A DNA stretch of 64,000 nucleotides from NCBI RefSeq assembly GCF_022700675.1, contig NZ_CP062182.1, positions 868,001-932,000 of the forward strand, read 5' to 3'. Both the position numbers and the translations under genes were made by a program. Each line of letters begins with the position of its first letter. Position 1 is the stretch's first letter. Shown piece by piece: positions 8,980 through 16,991 of the stretch. The DNA is from Acinetobacter sp. ASP199 (GTDB lineage: Bacteria; Pseudomonadota; Gammaproteobacteria; Pseudomonadales; Moraxellaceae). The notes beneath the pieces are model-generated. The model was not told the DNA's origin. It made no database searches and saw only the letters and a program-made list of their open reading frames with translations.

Positions 8980-10869
8980 GTGTCAAATATTTCATCTAAA
9001 GACTTAAAATTAACAAGCGTTATTCATGATATTTATGATGGTGATTATAAATTGCCTGAGTTTCAGCGTGACTATGTTTGGAAAGATCAAAATATCAAAA
9101 GTTTATTTGAATCTGTATTGTTGGGACATCCTATTGGTTCGCTATTAATACTTGAACTTAATAAAGAAAATCCTTTATTTGCATGGAGTTATTTCCATGA
9201 AATTTTTCCAGAGGATTCGGAAAAACCTCCTAAATTTCTAGTTCTGGATGGTCAACAGAGACTTACTTCATTAAGTAAATTGACTAATGGGACCTCTAAG
9301 CATATTTGGTATCTAGATTTAAAGAAAATCAAGGAAAGTTGGGTAAATGAGGGAATGCCTAAAGATGATTTTGCAATACGAAAATGGATAGATACGAGTA
9401 TTGATATAGCATCAGCATTAACAAAGCTAAAAAAGCAAGATGATATTTTAAAAGGGCTTAGAGGTAAGTCTAGTCGATTGATGCCATTAAATATATTGAA
9501 AAATAAGACAATATTTTCTAATGAAATAAATACTGTTAGAGATCAAATTAAAGAAGAAATTATAGAACAACAGACTTTAATTAAATATCACTCAAAATTG
9601 AATGTTCAAGAATCTATCGAGCAGTTGGAGAAAGAGATAGTTGTAAATAATGAATGGGTTGATTTTTTATCTGCACCACTCATGAGAATATTTGATAATT
9701 ATTATGATTATAATGTTCCTTGTGTACTTATTTCAGAGAAAATGGGTATAACAGGTATTTGTAAGGTATTTACTAAAATGAATACCACGGGTGTTCGATT
9801 GGGTGCTTTCGATTTGCTTGTGGCAACAATGTATCCGAAGAATATCCCAATAAAGCAAATGTTTGATGAGGTTATGGAAAACTATGAATATATTAGAGTG
9901 GTAGATCAAAATAATAAAAGATATTTATTACAAACTATAGCGTTATTTGAGGGTGTAAGTCCTAAAACTGTTTCATTACCAGAAGTCATTACTAAACCGC
10001 ATATTGAAAATACTTGGAATAAGGCATGCGAAGCTTTGAATCATATCTGTGTGCTTTTAGATGAGTATTGTGGTTCATGCATTTCTATTGGAAAAGATAC
10101 TTGGCTAGTATATAGCCCTCTTTTAGCACCGGTAGCTGTAATTTTGGAAGAGTTTCCGATAATAGATAAAACTAATTCCTTAAAGTTGTTAAGGAAGCAA
10201 AAATTACAAGCTTGGTACTTTGGAGCTGGACTTACTCAAAGATATGGGGAGGGATCTGATGCAAAACAAAATCAAGATTTGCGGGATATGCGAATTTGGT
10301 TCGATTCGCCTACCTTTAATGATGGTATGCCTCTATGGTTAAAAGAGGTCTCAGTAGATTTTAGCGAAGCATATAAAAATGGTGCCTTAGGGAAGACAAT
10401 AGTCTCTATGCTTAATTTGAAACAACCTAAAGATTTCTATGATGTAGATAGAGTGGTTGGCGCAAATGCTAAACATAGCTGCGATTTACACCATATTTTT
10501 CCAAAAGCAGCACTTCGAAACAAAATCATGCACGAGAGAGGAATTAGAAATAAAGATGAAGCAGATAAGATTTTAAAAAGAGATTATCAGGTTGATTCTA
10601 TATTTAATCAGACTTGGATTCTTTCTGATACGAACAGGGATATTATTAAAGATAGACTTCCATCGCAATATTTGAAGGATATTATGTCTTTTTTTGGTGA
10701 GGGTGATCATGCTAGACAAAAACTACTTAATATTTTAGAGGGGCATGTTATAAGTGAAAAAGCTCTTGATTTTTTGATGAAAGATGATTATTTGAGTTTC
10801 CTAGAGGAACGTAAATTGAGTTTTAAATTTGAATTTAGAACAACTGGCTCTGTCCATAATCTGGTTTAA
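8980..10869 (+). CDS. DUF262/DUF1524 (GmrSD-like) putative type IV restriction nuclease
   Basis: A 629-residue protein with an N-terminal DUF262 (ParB-like NTPase) domain: FQRDYVW at 29-35, HPIGSLL at 50-56 and LDGQQR at 89-94. The C-terminus is a DUF1524 His-Asn-His nuclease module: DLHHIFPK with H504/H505, then NQTWIL with N543. This is the single-chain layout of GmrSD-type enzymes that cut modified DNA and act against phages. GTG at 8980 is preferred over GTG at 8974 because AAGAGGG at 8968-8974 is correctly spaced for it. The gene is visibly more AT-rich than cysN upstream and stands alone between core genes, suggesting horizontal gain. The substrate is unknown. Confidence 0.85.
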   Translation: MSNISSKDLKLTSVIHDIYDGDYKLPEFQRDYVWKDQNIKSLFESVLLGHPIGSLLILELNKENPLFAWSYFHEIFPEDSEKPPKFLVLDGQQRLTSLSKLTNGTSKHIWYLDLKKIKESWVNEGMPKDDFAIRKWIDTSIDIASALTKLKKQDDILKGLRGKSSRLMPLNILKNKTIFSNEINTVRDQIKEEIIEQQTLIKYHSKLNVQESIEQLEKEIVVNNEWVDFLSAPLMRIFDNYYDYNVPCVLISEKMGITGICKVFTKMNTTGVRLGAFDLLVATMYPKNIPIKQMFDEVMENYEYIRVVDQNNKRYLLQTIALFEGVSPKTVSLPEVITKPHIENTWNKACEALNHICVLLDEYCGSCISIGKDTWLVYSPLLAPVAVILEEFPIIDKTNSLKLLRKQKLQAWYFGAGLTQRYGEGSDAKQNQDLRDMRIWFDSPTFNDGMPLWLKEVSVDFSEAYKNGALGKTIVSMLNLKQPKDFYDVDRVVGANAKHSCDLHHIFPKAALRNKIMHERGIRNKDEADKILKRDYQVDSIFNQTWILSDTNRDIIKDRLPSQYLKDIMSFFGEGDHARQKLLNILEGHVISEKALDFLMKDDYLSFLEERKLSFKFEFRTTGSVHNLV

Positions 10870-10900
10870 AACTTATATTTGATTTATTATTTAAACCCTA

Positions 10901-10938
10901 ATAAGATATATCTTAATTAAATTTAAGATATATCTTAT
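10901..10938. promoter_or_regulatory. Double palindromic operator ahead of the padR-type gene
   Basis: The perfect 14-bp palindrome TAAGATATATCTTA occurs twice, at 10902-10915 and 10924-10937, 22 bp centre to centre (two helical turns). The flanks make the whole 38-bp block mirror-symmetric. The second copy ends three bases before the ATG, where a ribosome binding site would be, and no Shine-Dalgarno is visible. It is a strong candidate autoregulatory site for the PadR protein. Confidence 0.75.
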
Positions 10939-10940
10939 CT

Positions 10941-11459
10941 ATGTCAAAAACTCCTCATTCTGTTCTAACAGAAGAACAAGAGAACTCTCCCAAGCCTCGC
11001 AAACGCCTGTTTGAAGCTGGCGAAATGAAACTGCTGGTGCTGCATTTTATTGCCCAGGCACCCAAGTTTAGCTATGACATTATTAAAGAAGTGGCTGCTC
11101 TGGTCGGAGGGAACTATAAGCCGAGTACCGGCACGATCTGCCCAACCATCAGTTATTTGGAAGAACAGCAATATACACAAGTGACTATCAGTGCTGATGA
11201 ACGCAAGCAGTATCATATTACTGACCAAGGTCAGGTACATCTCAAAGAACATCAGCAAACCTTAGAAAAGGTACTAGACCGTTTTAATACGCGCAAACAA
11301 ATTCAATCGAATGAACAGTATGTCGATATTAAGCACGCGATGGAAAACTTAAAGACCTCCCTGCGCTTAAAGATTCAACATAGCGAACTTAATCAAATCC
11401 AAGTACGTGAAATTGCAGAACAGATTGACCAGGCAGCAATAAACATCACACGTCTGTAA
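10941..11459 (+). CDS. PadR-family transcriptional regulator
   Basis: A 172-residue protein. Residues 20-95 form the PadR winged helix: GEMKLLVLHFIAQAPKFSYD, then NYKPSTGTICPTISYLEEQQ, where the P-x-x-GTI-x-P-T-x-x-L-E motif is diagnostic, and a wing QVTISADERKQYHITDQG. A helical dimerisation tail follows. PadR repressors usually control a neighbouring membrane or efflux gene and themselves. The likely target is the downstream DUF2798 gene 29 bp away, plus its own promoter through the double palindrome. Ligand unknown. Confidence 0.9.
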   Translation: MSKTPHSVLTEEQENSPKPRKRLFEAGEMKLLVLHFIAQAPKFSYDIIKEVAALVGGNYKPSTGTICPTISYLEEQQYTQVTISADERKQYHITDQGQVHLKEHQQTLEKVLDRFNTRKQIQSNEQYVDIKHAMENLKTSLRLKIQHSELNQIQVREIAEQIDQAAINITRL

Positions 11460-11488
11460 TTCGGTTTACGATTTAAAAATTAGGTAAA

Positions 11489-11752
11489 ATGATGAAAAAG
11501 ATAGTTCCCAAATTTCATGCCAAACACTTGAACTGGCTCATGCCTTTAATCCTTTCTGGCATTATGAGTGGCGCAATTTCCTGTTTTAACATGCTACTGA
11601 ACAAAGGCTGGAGTGATCAGTTTATCTCATTGTGGCTGCATGCCTGGAGCATGTCATGGCTGATGGCATTTCCACTGATTCTAGTAGTACTGCCACTGGT
11701 ACGAAAATTCCTGATGCAGTTTGTACAGATGCCGGATCAATCTACCAAATAG
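11489..11752 (+). CDS. DUF2798-family small membrane protein
   Basis: An 87-residue protein with two membrane helices (about 14-34 and 43-68). The pattern LMPLILSGIMSGAIS ... WLHAWSMSWLMAFPLILVVLP fits DUF2798, whose function is unknown. It follows the padR-type gene by 29 bp on the same strand and is probably co-transcribed and controlled by it. The first of two adjacent ATG codons was taken as the start. Confidence 0.8.
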   Translation: MMKKIVPKFHAKHLNWLMPLILSGIMSGAISCFNMLLNKGWSDQFISLWLHAWSMSWLMAFPLILVVLPLVRKFLMQFVQMPDQSTK

Positions 11753-11770
11753 GGGATTGGTCTGCTTGCA

Positions 11771-12115
11771 TCAGTTAGATGATTCATCCAGTACTTGAGC
11801 CAGAATGGCTTTCATTTCGGTCAGACTTTTTACACCAGCAATACGATGAATAATGTGTCCCTTGTTGAAAATCAGGGTAGAGGGCAGGCCATAAACATTG
11901 TAGCGTAAGGTTAGAATCGGTGACTGGTCAACATTGATCTTGCCGAATTTGATGTCTGGTTTTTGCCCGGCATAATGCGCTGCCAATTGTTCAAATACAG
12001 GAAAGTTTTGAACACATGGCTTGCACCAGTCGGCATAGAAGCGAATCATGGCAAAGCCTTCAAACCATTCGAAGTCACTGTAATTATCTTCATTATAGGC
12101 GATGACTGCTGACAT
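11771..12115 (-). CDS. Thioredoxin-family protein
   Basis: A 114-residue single-domain thioredoxin. The redox motif WCKPC has its cysteines at residues 31 and 34; the family cis-Pro lies in YGLPSTLIF near residue 78. No signal peptide, so it should act in the cytoplasm as a disulfide reductase. It differs from TrxA (WCGPC) by Lys in place of Gly. It is 24 bp downstream of an acetyltransferase gene on the same strand, likely one transcript. Confidence 0.88.
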   Translation of the reverse strand: MSAVIAYNEDNYSDFEWFEGFAMIRFYADWCKPCVQNFPVFEQLAAHYAGQKPDIKFGKINVDQSPILTLRYNVYGLPSTLIFNKGHIIHRIAGVKSLTEMKAILAQVLDESSN

Positions 12116-12139
12116 CAGTTTGCTCTCATAATTTCTAAA

Positions 12140-12580
12140 TCAAGACTTGAACCAGCTCATGCTGAGCTCTGCCTGACCGGTATTGTGGTCGATCCCTTGA
12201 TGGATCATCTTAAAACCATGTTTCTGGTAAAAATGAACGGCTGGGGTATTTGCAGTATAGACATTTAAATGTAGCTGCTCACATTGCTGTTTCAGGAAAT
12301 CCAGCAGACGCGCGCCATAACCTTTGCCCTGCTGGTCAGGATGAATAAACAGTGCAGCCAGTACCTGCTCTGATCTTAGCAGTGAAGCAAAACCCTGAAC
12401 TGTATGATTTTCTTTAATCACATAATTCTCAGCAAGAGGCAGATACAGATCATGCATCGGAAGCAGCTGTTGTTCCCAATATATTGCGGGAATAAAGGCA
12501 TGCGCCTGTAGGGAGGCATTTAGCCAGATGTCTAGAATAGGATGGATATCTTCTGTTTCAGCTTTTTGAATGATGATCAT
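12140..12580 (-). CDS. GNAT N-acetyltransferase (YiaC/YjaB-like)
   Basis: A 146-residue GNAT protein. The acetyl-CoA loop is QQGKGYGARLLDFL near residue 83, and FYQKHGFKM near residue 115 is the usual C-terminal GNAT signature. The N-terminal segment HPILDIWLNASLQAHAFI and the ending MSW resemble E. coli YiaC, reported as a lysine acetyltransferase. Substrate here cannot be read from sequence. Probably co-transcribed with the downstream thioredoxin gene. Confidence 0.82.
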   Translation of the reverse strand: MIIIQKAETEDIHPILDIWLNASLQAHAFIPAIYWEQQLLPMHDLYLPLAENYVIKENHTVQGFASLLRSEQVLAALFIHPDQQGKGYGARLLDFLKQQCEQLHLNVYTANTPAVHFYQKHGFKMIHQGIDHNTGQAELSMSWFKS

Positions 12581-12709
12581 GTGCTGGGTAATATCAATTT
12601 ATAAAATGCTCAAAGGATTATACATAAGTCCATTAGCCTTCAATCCATAAGCGTTCTATGTTCAAATAAGTTCAAGAGAGATAAAACATCAATGTTAGGG
12701 AAACAATCC

Positions 12710-13702
12710 ATGTCGCAACAGAACATGCAACACGTCATCATTACGGAACCGGGCGGAGTAGATAAGCTCGCTTATGAAACAGTTGCTATTCCTGAACCAA
12801 AAGCTGACGAGGTGCTGGTCAAGGTTCATGCCTTCGGGATTAACCGTCCGGATATCTTGCAGCGTCAGGGCCTGTACCCGATGCCAAAAGGGGTAACTCC
12901 TGTTCCAGGTCTGGAAGTGGCTGGTGAAGTAGTTGCAGTTGGAAGTGATGTAAGCCAGTTTAAAGTCGGGGACAAGGTGTGTGGCCTGACCAATGGTGGT
13001 GGTTATGCAGAATATTGCGTCGTACCTGAAAGCCAGACTTTGAATATTCCTGAAGGCGTAAGTTTTGTGCAGGCTGCAGCGATTCCTGAAACCTTCTTTA
13101 CGGTGTGGGCAAATGTGTTCCAGATGGGTAAAGCCAAAGCAGGAGAAACGGTACTGGTACATGGTGGGACTAGCGGGATTGGAACTACTGCACTCAGGCT
13201 GTGTAAATCATTGGGTATTCAAACCTTTGCCACAGCAGGGAGTGATGAAAAAATCCAGGCGATTGCACATCTGACTACAGGAATTAATTACAAGACTCAG
13301 GACTTTGAGCAGGTGATTAATGAAGCGACGGATAATGCTGGTGTCGATGTGATTCTGGATATGGTGGGTGCACCTTATCTGGAGAAAAACCTGAATCTGT
13401 TACGCCGTGATGGTCGTCTGGTATATATCGCATTTTTGGGCGGTGCCAAGGCCAAAGACGTGAAGCTTGGTCAGATCATGATGAAGCGTTTGACCATTAC
13501 CGGTTCAACCATGCGTGCACGTAACACGGCGGAAAAAGCGGAAATTGCACAAGGTTTGAAAGAACATGTGGCACCTTTATGGGCAAAAGGGGAATGCTTG
13601 CCAATGATTTATAAGACCTTTAAGTTTGACCAGATTCAGGATGCACATGCAGCTATGGATACAGGTGAGCATATCGGAAAGGTTGTGGTAGAAGTGATCT
13701 AG
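12710..13702 (+). CDS. NAD(P)H-quinone oxidoreductase (zinc-free MDR, PIG3-like)
   Basis: A 330-residue medium-chain reductase. The substrate domain carries FGINRPDILQRQGLYP near residue 45; the Rossmann motif is VHGGTSGIGTTALRLC near residue 147. Zinc-ligand cysteines of alcohol dehydrogenases are missing, as expected for quinone reductases of the TP53I3 type, which reduce quinones with NADPH. ATG at 12710 has AGGGA eight bases upstream; an in-frame ATG at 12692 is an alternative. Monocistronic, followed by a strong hairpin. Confidence 0.88.
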   Translation: MSQQNMQHVIITEPGGVDKLAYETVAIPEPKADEVLVKVHAFGINRPDILQRQGLYPMPKGVTPVPGLEVAGEVVAVGSDVSQFKVGDKVCGLTNGGGYAEYCVVPESQTLNIPEGVSFVQAAAIPETFFTVWANVFQMGKAKAGETVLVHGGTSGIGTTALRLCKSLGIQTFATAGSDEKIQAIAHLTTGINYKTQDFEQVINEATDNAGVDVILDMVGAPYLEKNLNLLRRDGRLVYIAFLGGAKAKDVKLGQIMMKRLTITGSTMRARNTAEKAEIAQGLKEHVAPLWAKGECLPMIYKTFKFDQIQDAHAAMDTGEHIGKVVVEVI

Positions 13703-13724
13703 TTCACATATTATTAAAATACTT

Positions 13725-13766
13725 AAAGAGAATGAAATCTAATGATTTTATTCTCTTTTTTTTTGC
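13725..13766 (+). terminator. Terminator of the quinone oxidoreductase gene
   Basis: AAAGAGAATGAAATC pairs with GATTTTATTCTCTTT (one G-U) around a TAAT loop, followed by a run of T. Confidence 0.8.
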
Positions 13767-13768
13767 AA

Positions 13769-13791
13769 AAACTGACACCCTGTGTCAGTTT
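13769..13791. promoter_or_regulatory. Isolated perfect palindrome, possible repressor operator
   Basis: AAACTGACAC at 13769-13778 and GTGTCAGTTT at 13782-13791 form a perfect 10-bp inverted repeat with a 3-base centre. There is no T-tract, and TGACA-TGTCA symmetry resembles TetR-type operators. The nearest downstream gene on the plus strand starts about 270 bp away. Confidence 0.4.
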
Positions 13792-14065
13792 GTAGCAATA
13801 CAATAACAGCTGAGATTCATGGTATTTAAACTTGAAAGAAAACATACTTATTTATGTGAAAGTTTATCTAAAATCTTAATTTTATAAAAATATATAAATA
13901 ACAATAACTTATGTGTTTTATTGGGAGCTTGTTTTATTCATTCCGATAAACGGTAGTTATATTTTTGAATTTTGATTAAAAAATGGTCAGGTTTTTGCAA
14001 TTAAGTTATTGAAGCTGTTTATCCAACAGTCACCTTGTTCTCCTTTATCCAAGAGAGTAATAGCG

Positions 14066-14245
14066 ATGATGATTGCAAAAGGACCATTTAAACGGGTCCA
14101 TCAAACTCGGGCATTAGCACAAGTGATTCAGGCCAGATTATTTAACCGGGTCACTACACAGCAGGCTAAAACTTTTTATTTAGCATTATTGAATCTTGAA
14201 AGTTACATGACCAAATTGTCTAGGCGTAAACGTAAACGCCGTTAG
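14066..14245 (+). CDS. Small basic hypothetical protein
   Basis: A 59-residue protein beginning MMIAKGPFKRVHQTRALAQ, rich in Lys/Arg, ending in the basic tail SRRKRKRR. The start at 14066 is chosen because AAGAGAG at 14051-14057 precedes it; a longer frame reaches back to 14009 without a ribosome site. No signal or membrane segment. The basic tail could bind nucleic acid, but no family is recognised. Preceded by about 270 bp of AT-rich sequence that otherwise shows only the palindrome at 13769-13791. Confidence 0.45.
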   Translation: MMIAKGPFKRVHQTRALAQVIQARLFNRVTTQQAKTFYLALLNLESYMTKLSRRKRKRR

Positions 14246-14387
14246 GCTGATTGAAACTATGTTCCAATAAAACAAGGTAAATCTATTTTATTGATTTCGG
14301 CTGTAGATAGATTTCACCAAATTTCAGGCATAAAAAAACCAGCTTTCGCTGGGTTCTTTATTTGCACCATCTTCAGTAGTAGAAGAA

Positions 14388-14473
14388 TGGTGCCCGAGGC
14401 CAGACTCGAACTGGCACGCTTTGTGGGCGGGGGATTTTAAATCCCCTGTGTCTACCGATTTCACCACTCGGGC
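14388..14473 (-). tRNA. tRNA-Leu (anticodon UAA)
   Basis: On the minus strand GCCCGAG (from 14473) pairs with CTCGGGC, followed by discriminator A and encoded CCA (14388-14390). The anticodon loop TTTAAAA gives UAA, the T-arm reads GTTCGAGTC, and the long variable arm fits a class II leucine tRNA (86 nt). Confidence 0.95.
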
Positions 14474-14483
14474 TTTAACAAGA

Positions 14484-14557
14484 TGGAGGCGGAGGTCGGA
14501 ATCGAACCGGCGTCCACGGAGTTGCAGTCCGCTGCATGACCACTCTGCCACCCCGCC
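14484..14557 (-). tRNA. tRNA-Cys (anticodon GCA)
   Basis: On the minus strand GGCGGGG (from 14557) pairs with CTCCGCC (one G-U), discriminator U and encoded CCA (14484-14486). The anticodon loop ACTGCAAC gives GCA; the T-arm reads GTTCGATTC. It lies ten bases upstream of tRNA-Leu on the same strand, probably one precursor. Confidence 0.95.
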
Positions 14558-14710
14558 GCGTCTTGTTGATGCGTATATTATCAAGCTCTGAAAAAAAAAC
14601 AATAGTGTATTCATTCATATGCGCATAAAAGCAGCATATGGCGGAAAATATTCAGAATAATCATGTAGAATGTGCAAAATTGATTCATACCAACACTTGG
14701 GAGAAGTGCC

Positions 14711-15559
14711 GTGGCATTAGTTCTAGACGGTCGTGCATTGGCGAAGCAAATTGAAGCTGACTTGTTAACTCGCGTGGAAGCGCTGAAAGCAAAATCAGGT
14801 CGTACTCCAATTCTTGCGACGATTTTAGTAGGTGACGATGGTGCATCTGCAACTTATGTTCGTATGAAAGGCAATGCTTGCCGTCGTGTTGGTATGGATT
14901 CATTGAAAGTTGAGCTTCCAAAAGAAACCACAACTGAACAACTTCTTGCAGAAATTGAAAAATTAAATGCTAATCCAGATGTTCACGGTATTCTTTTACA
15001 GCACCCAGTGCCTGCTCAAATCGATGAGCGTGCGTGTTTCGATGCGATCTCGCTTGCAAAAGACGTTGATGGTGTAACTTGCCTTGGTTACGGCCGTATG
15101 GCAATGGGCGAGGCGGCTTATGGTTCTGCAACACCAGCAGGCATCATGACGATTTTGAAAGAAAACAACATTGAAATTGCAGGTAAACATGCTGTTGTTG
15201 TGGGCCGTTCTGCAATTCTGGGCAAACCAATGGCTGCAATGCTGCTTGAAGCAAATGCAACTGTGACGATTTGCCATTCACGTACGCAAGATCTTGCAAG
15301 CTTTGTAAAACAAGCTGACATCATTGTGGGTGCTGTAGGTAAAGCTGAACTGATTCAAAAAGACTGGATTAAACCAGGTGCTGTGGTTGTAGATGCTGGT
15401 TTCCATCCACGTGATGGCGGTGGTGTAGGTGATATCCAATTAGAAGGGATCGAAGAAATCGCTTCTGCGTATACACCAGTTCCAGGTGGCGTAGGTCCAA
15501 TGACCATCACAACATTGATTCGTCAAACGGTTGAAGCTGCTGAGAAAGCGCTAGGTTAA
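14711..15559 (+). CDS. folD: Methylene-THF dehydrogenase / methenyl-THF cyclohydrolase FolD
   Basis: A 282-residue bifunctional enzyme interconverting 5,10-methylene-THF, 5,10-methenyl-THF and 10-formyl-THF with NADP. Visible signatures: [14 protein letters not shown] (catalytic Lys, near residue 56), [13 protein letters not shown] near 98, the nucleotide loop [13 protein letters not shown] near 165 and the ending [11 protein letters not shown] near 261. Full family length. It begins with GTG at 14711 with GGGAG upstream. It is divergent from the tRNA pair and followed by two hairpin repeats. Confidence 0.96.
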   Translation: MALVLDGRALAKQIEADLLTRVEALKAKSGRTPILATILVGDDGASATYVRMKGNACRRVGMDSLKVELPKETTTEQLLAEIEKLNANPDVHGILLQHPVPAQIDERACFDAISLAKDVDGVTCLGYGRMAMGEAAYGSATPAGIMTILKENNIEIAGKHAVVVGRSAILGKPMAAMLLEANATVTICHSRTQDLASFVKQADIIVGAVGKAELIQKDWIKPGAVVVDAGFHPRDGGGVGDIQLEGIEEIASAYTPVPGGVGPMTITTLIRQTVEAAEKALG

Positions 15560-15578
15560 TCAGTAGACCTCTCCCTAA

Positions 15579-15648
15579 CCCTCTCCTAAAAGGAGAGGGG
15601 AAATCTATTATAAAAATAATGGATGCTCCTTCTCCCTTTGGGAGAAGG
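15579..15648. repeat. Pair of intergenic hairpin repeats after folD
   Basis: CCCTCTCCT (15579-15587) pairs with AGGAGAGGG (15591-15599); CCTTCTCCC (15628-15636) pairs with GGGAGAAGG (15640-15648). Same style as the pair between cysD and cysN. Probably REP-like dispersed repeats. Confidence 0.65.
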
Positions 15649-15707
15649 TTGGGATGAGGGTAAGACTTCAAGAATTCCTCTGACATATATAAAATATAAA
15701 AAACCCC

Positions 15708-16376
15708 ATGAGCTGTACCTTCCAATTTACTAAAGCACCTGAACATCTATTAAAAGCTTTACATGATGTGATTCCACAGTGTGAATTACACGCGCAGCAG
15801 TTGCCTGAAACACCTATATCACTTTGGCTTATTCCACCCGTATTCCCAACCGATAAACTGGATGATGAAGTCATTCGTCGCATCTGGAATGATACGCCGT
15901 ATTGGATTTTTTGCTGGGCTTCAGGATTAGCGATGGCACAGTGGCTTTTGGCTGAACCACAGCATGTCAAAGATAAAGTGGTCTTGGATTTCGGTGCAGG
16001 TTCAGGGGTAGTCGCAATTGCTGCGAAAATGGCAGGGGCTAAACGTGTCATTTGTTGTGATATCGATCAGGTCAGTCTAGATGCTTGTCGTGCCAATGCT
16101 GAATTAAATAACGTTGAGTTAGAATATCTTGATGATCTTTATAAAGCAGAACAAGTCGATATTTTATTGGCAGCAGATGTGCTTTATGACCAATGCAACC
16201 GTTTTTTCTTGGATGAATTCTTGAAATTTGCGCCAGAAGTTTGGGTTGCAGACAGCCGAGTGAAAAACTTTAGCCATCCTAAATATGAAAAACTGGATGA
16301 ACGCAGTGCGACGACCTGGCCAGATCTGGATGAATCACCCGAATTTCGTAATGTCAGTTTTTATAAAACACTTTGA
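15708..16376 (+). CDS. Class I SAM-dependent protein methyltransferase (ETFB-lysine methyltransferase-like)
   Basis: A 222-residue methyltransferase. Motif I is VVLDFGAGSGVVAIAAKMAG near residue 90, followed by the acidic CCDID end of strand 2 and AADVLYD near 158. The upstream stretch PYWIFCWASGLAMAQWLL resembles the PYW-W-G-ALA segment of METTL20/ETFBKMT proteins, which methylate lysines of the electron-transfer flavoprotein beta subunit; general databases would also call it PrmA-like. The specific substrate is an inference. Followed by a strong terminator. Confidence 0.75.
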   Translation: MSCTFQFTKAPEHLLKALHDVIPQCELHAQQLPETPISLWLIPPVFPTDKLDDEVIRRIWNDTPYWIFCWASGLAMAQWLLAEPQHVKDKVVLDFGAGSGVVAIAAKMAGAKRVICCDIDQVSLDACRANAELNNVELEYLDDLYKAEQVDILLAADVLYDQCNRFFLDEFLKFAPEVWVADSRVKNFSHPKYEKLDERSATTWPDLDESPEFRNVSFYKTL

Positions 16377-16386
16377 AGAGGCGAAT

Positions 16387-16413
16387 AAAAAAGGGCATTA
16401 AGCCCTTTTTTAT
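16387..16413 (+). terminator. Terminator of the methyltransferase gene
   Basis: AAAAAAGGGC and GCCCTTTTTT form a stem around ATTAA, with T-tract; usable from both strands, so it also serves the convergent lipoprotein gene. Confidence 0.8.
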
Positions 16414-16439
16414 TGTGTATTTGAGTAAGTAATTAAGTA

Positions 16440-16862
16440 TCAAGAACAAGTATAACGAATAACGCGCATGGTCGTAGGGCGGGCTTCTAAGGCTTCGCGC
16501 GCGCCAGGATTTTCACTATTATGTAGATCAGGCGTATTGCTTAAGCTGATTTGCGTACGGCTATTACCCAGTTGACGGCCATAGTTTTCCTGCTCTGCAA
16601 TTGGAGTAGAAATTTCATTCGTGCTTAAAATCTGGATATTGTAAGTTTTAGAATTTCCTAAAACCTGTCTGCAAGCGGCTTGTAGACGGTTTTCATCCTG
16701 GCTCAGTCGTCCTGAAAGTGTATAGCTCAAAGTCGCAGTATTGCCTGAACGCTCCAGAATCTCATAGCCACTTTGTCCATTAAATTGATGGGGTGTGGTC
16801 TGACATGCACCCAGTACAAAACTACTGGCAGCTACAGCTAAAATTACTGTTGTTCTTTTCAT
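16440..16862 (-). CDS. Hypothetical lipoprotein
   Basis: A 140-residue precursor with a lipoprotein signal: basic start MKRT, hydrophobic core and lipobox LGAC with the modified Cys at residue 20. The mature protein is polar with two further cysteines (AACRQVLG and the C-terminal YTCS), which may form a disulfide. No named family recognised. Convergent with the methyltransferase gene. Confidence 0.72.
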   Translation of the reverse strand: MKRTTVILAVAASSFVLGACQTTPHQFNGQSGYEILERSGNTATLSYTLSGRLSQDENRLQAACRQVLGNSKTYNIQILSTNEISTPIAEQENYGRQLGNSRTQISLSNTPDLHNSENPGAREALEARPTTMRVIRYTCS

Positions 16863-16953
16863 ATTTATATTTCCTAAAGTCTTGGCTTAAGTATGCCATA
16901 TTTTGCTCAAGCTGCTGCTCTGGTCAATTGTGATCAATTGTTTAAAGCCAATA

Positions 16954-16982
16954 AAAAAGGCCGCTTACGCGACCTTTTTTTA
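16954..16982 (-). terminator. Terminator of pckG
   Basis: On the minus strand AAAAGGTCGC and GCGGCCTTTTTT form a stem around GTAA, ending in a T-run just past the pckG stop. Confidence 0.75.
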
Positions 16983-16991
16983 CATCAGCAA

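Noticed and set aside
14324..14614. 96-codon frame over the tRNA genes
   Set aside because: It simply reads through the two tRNAs on the minus strand.
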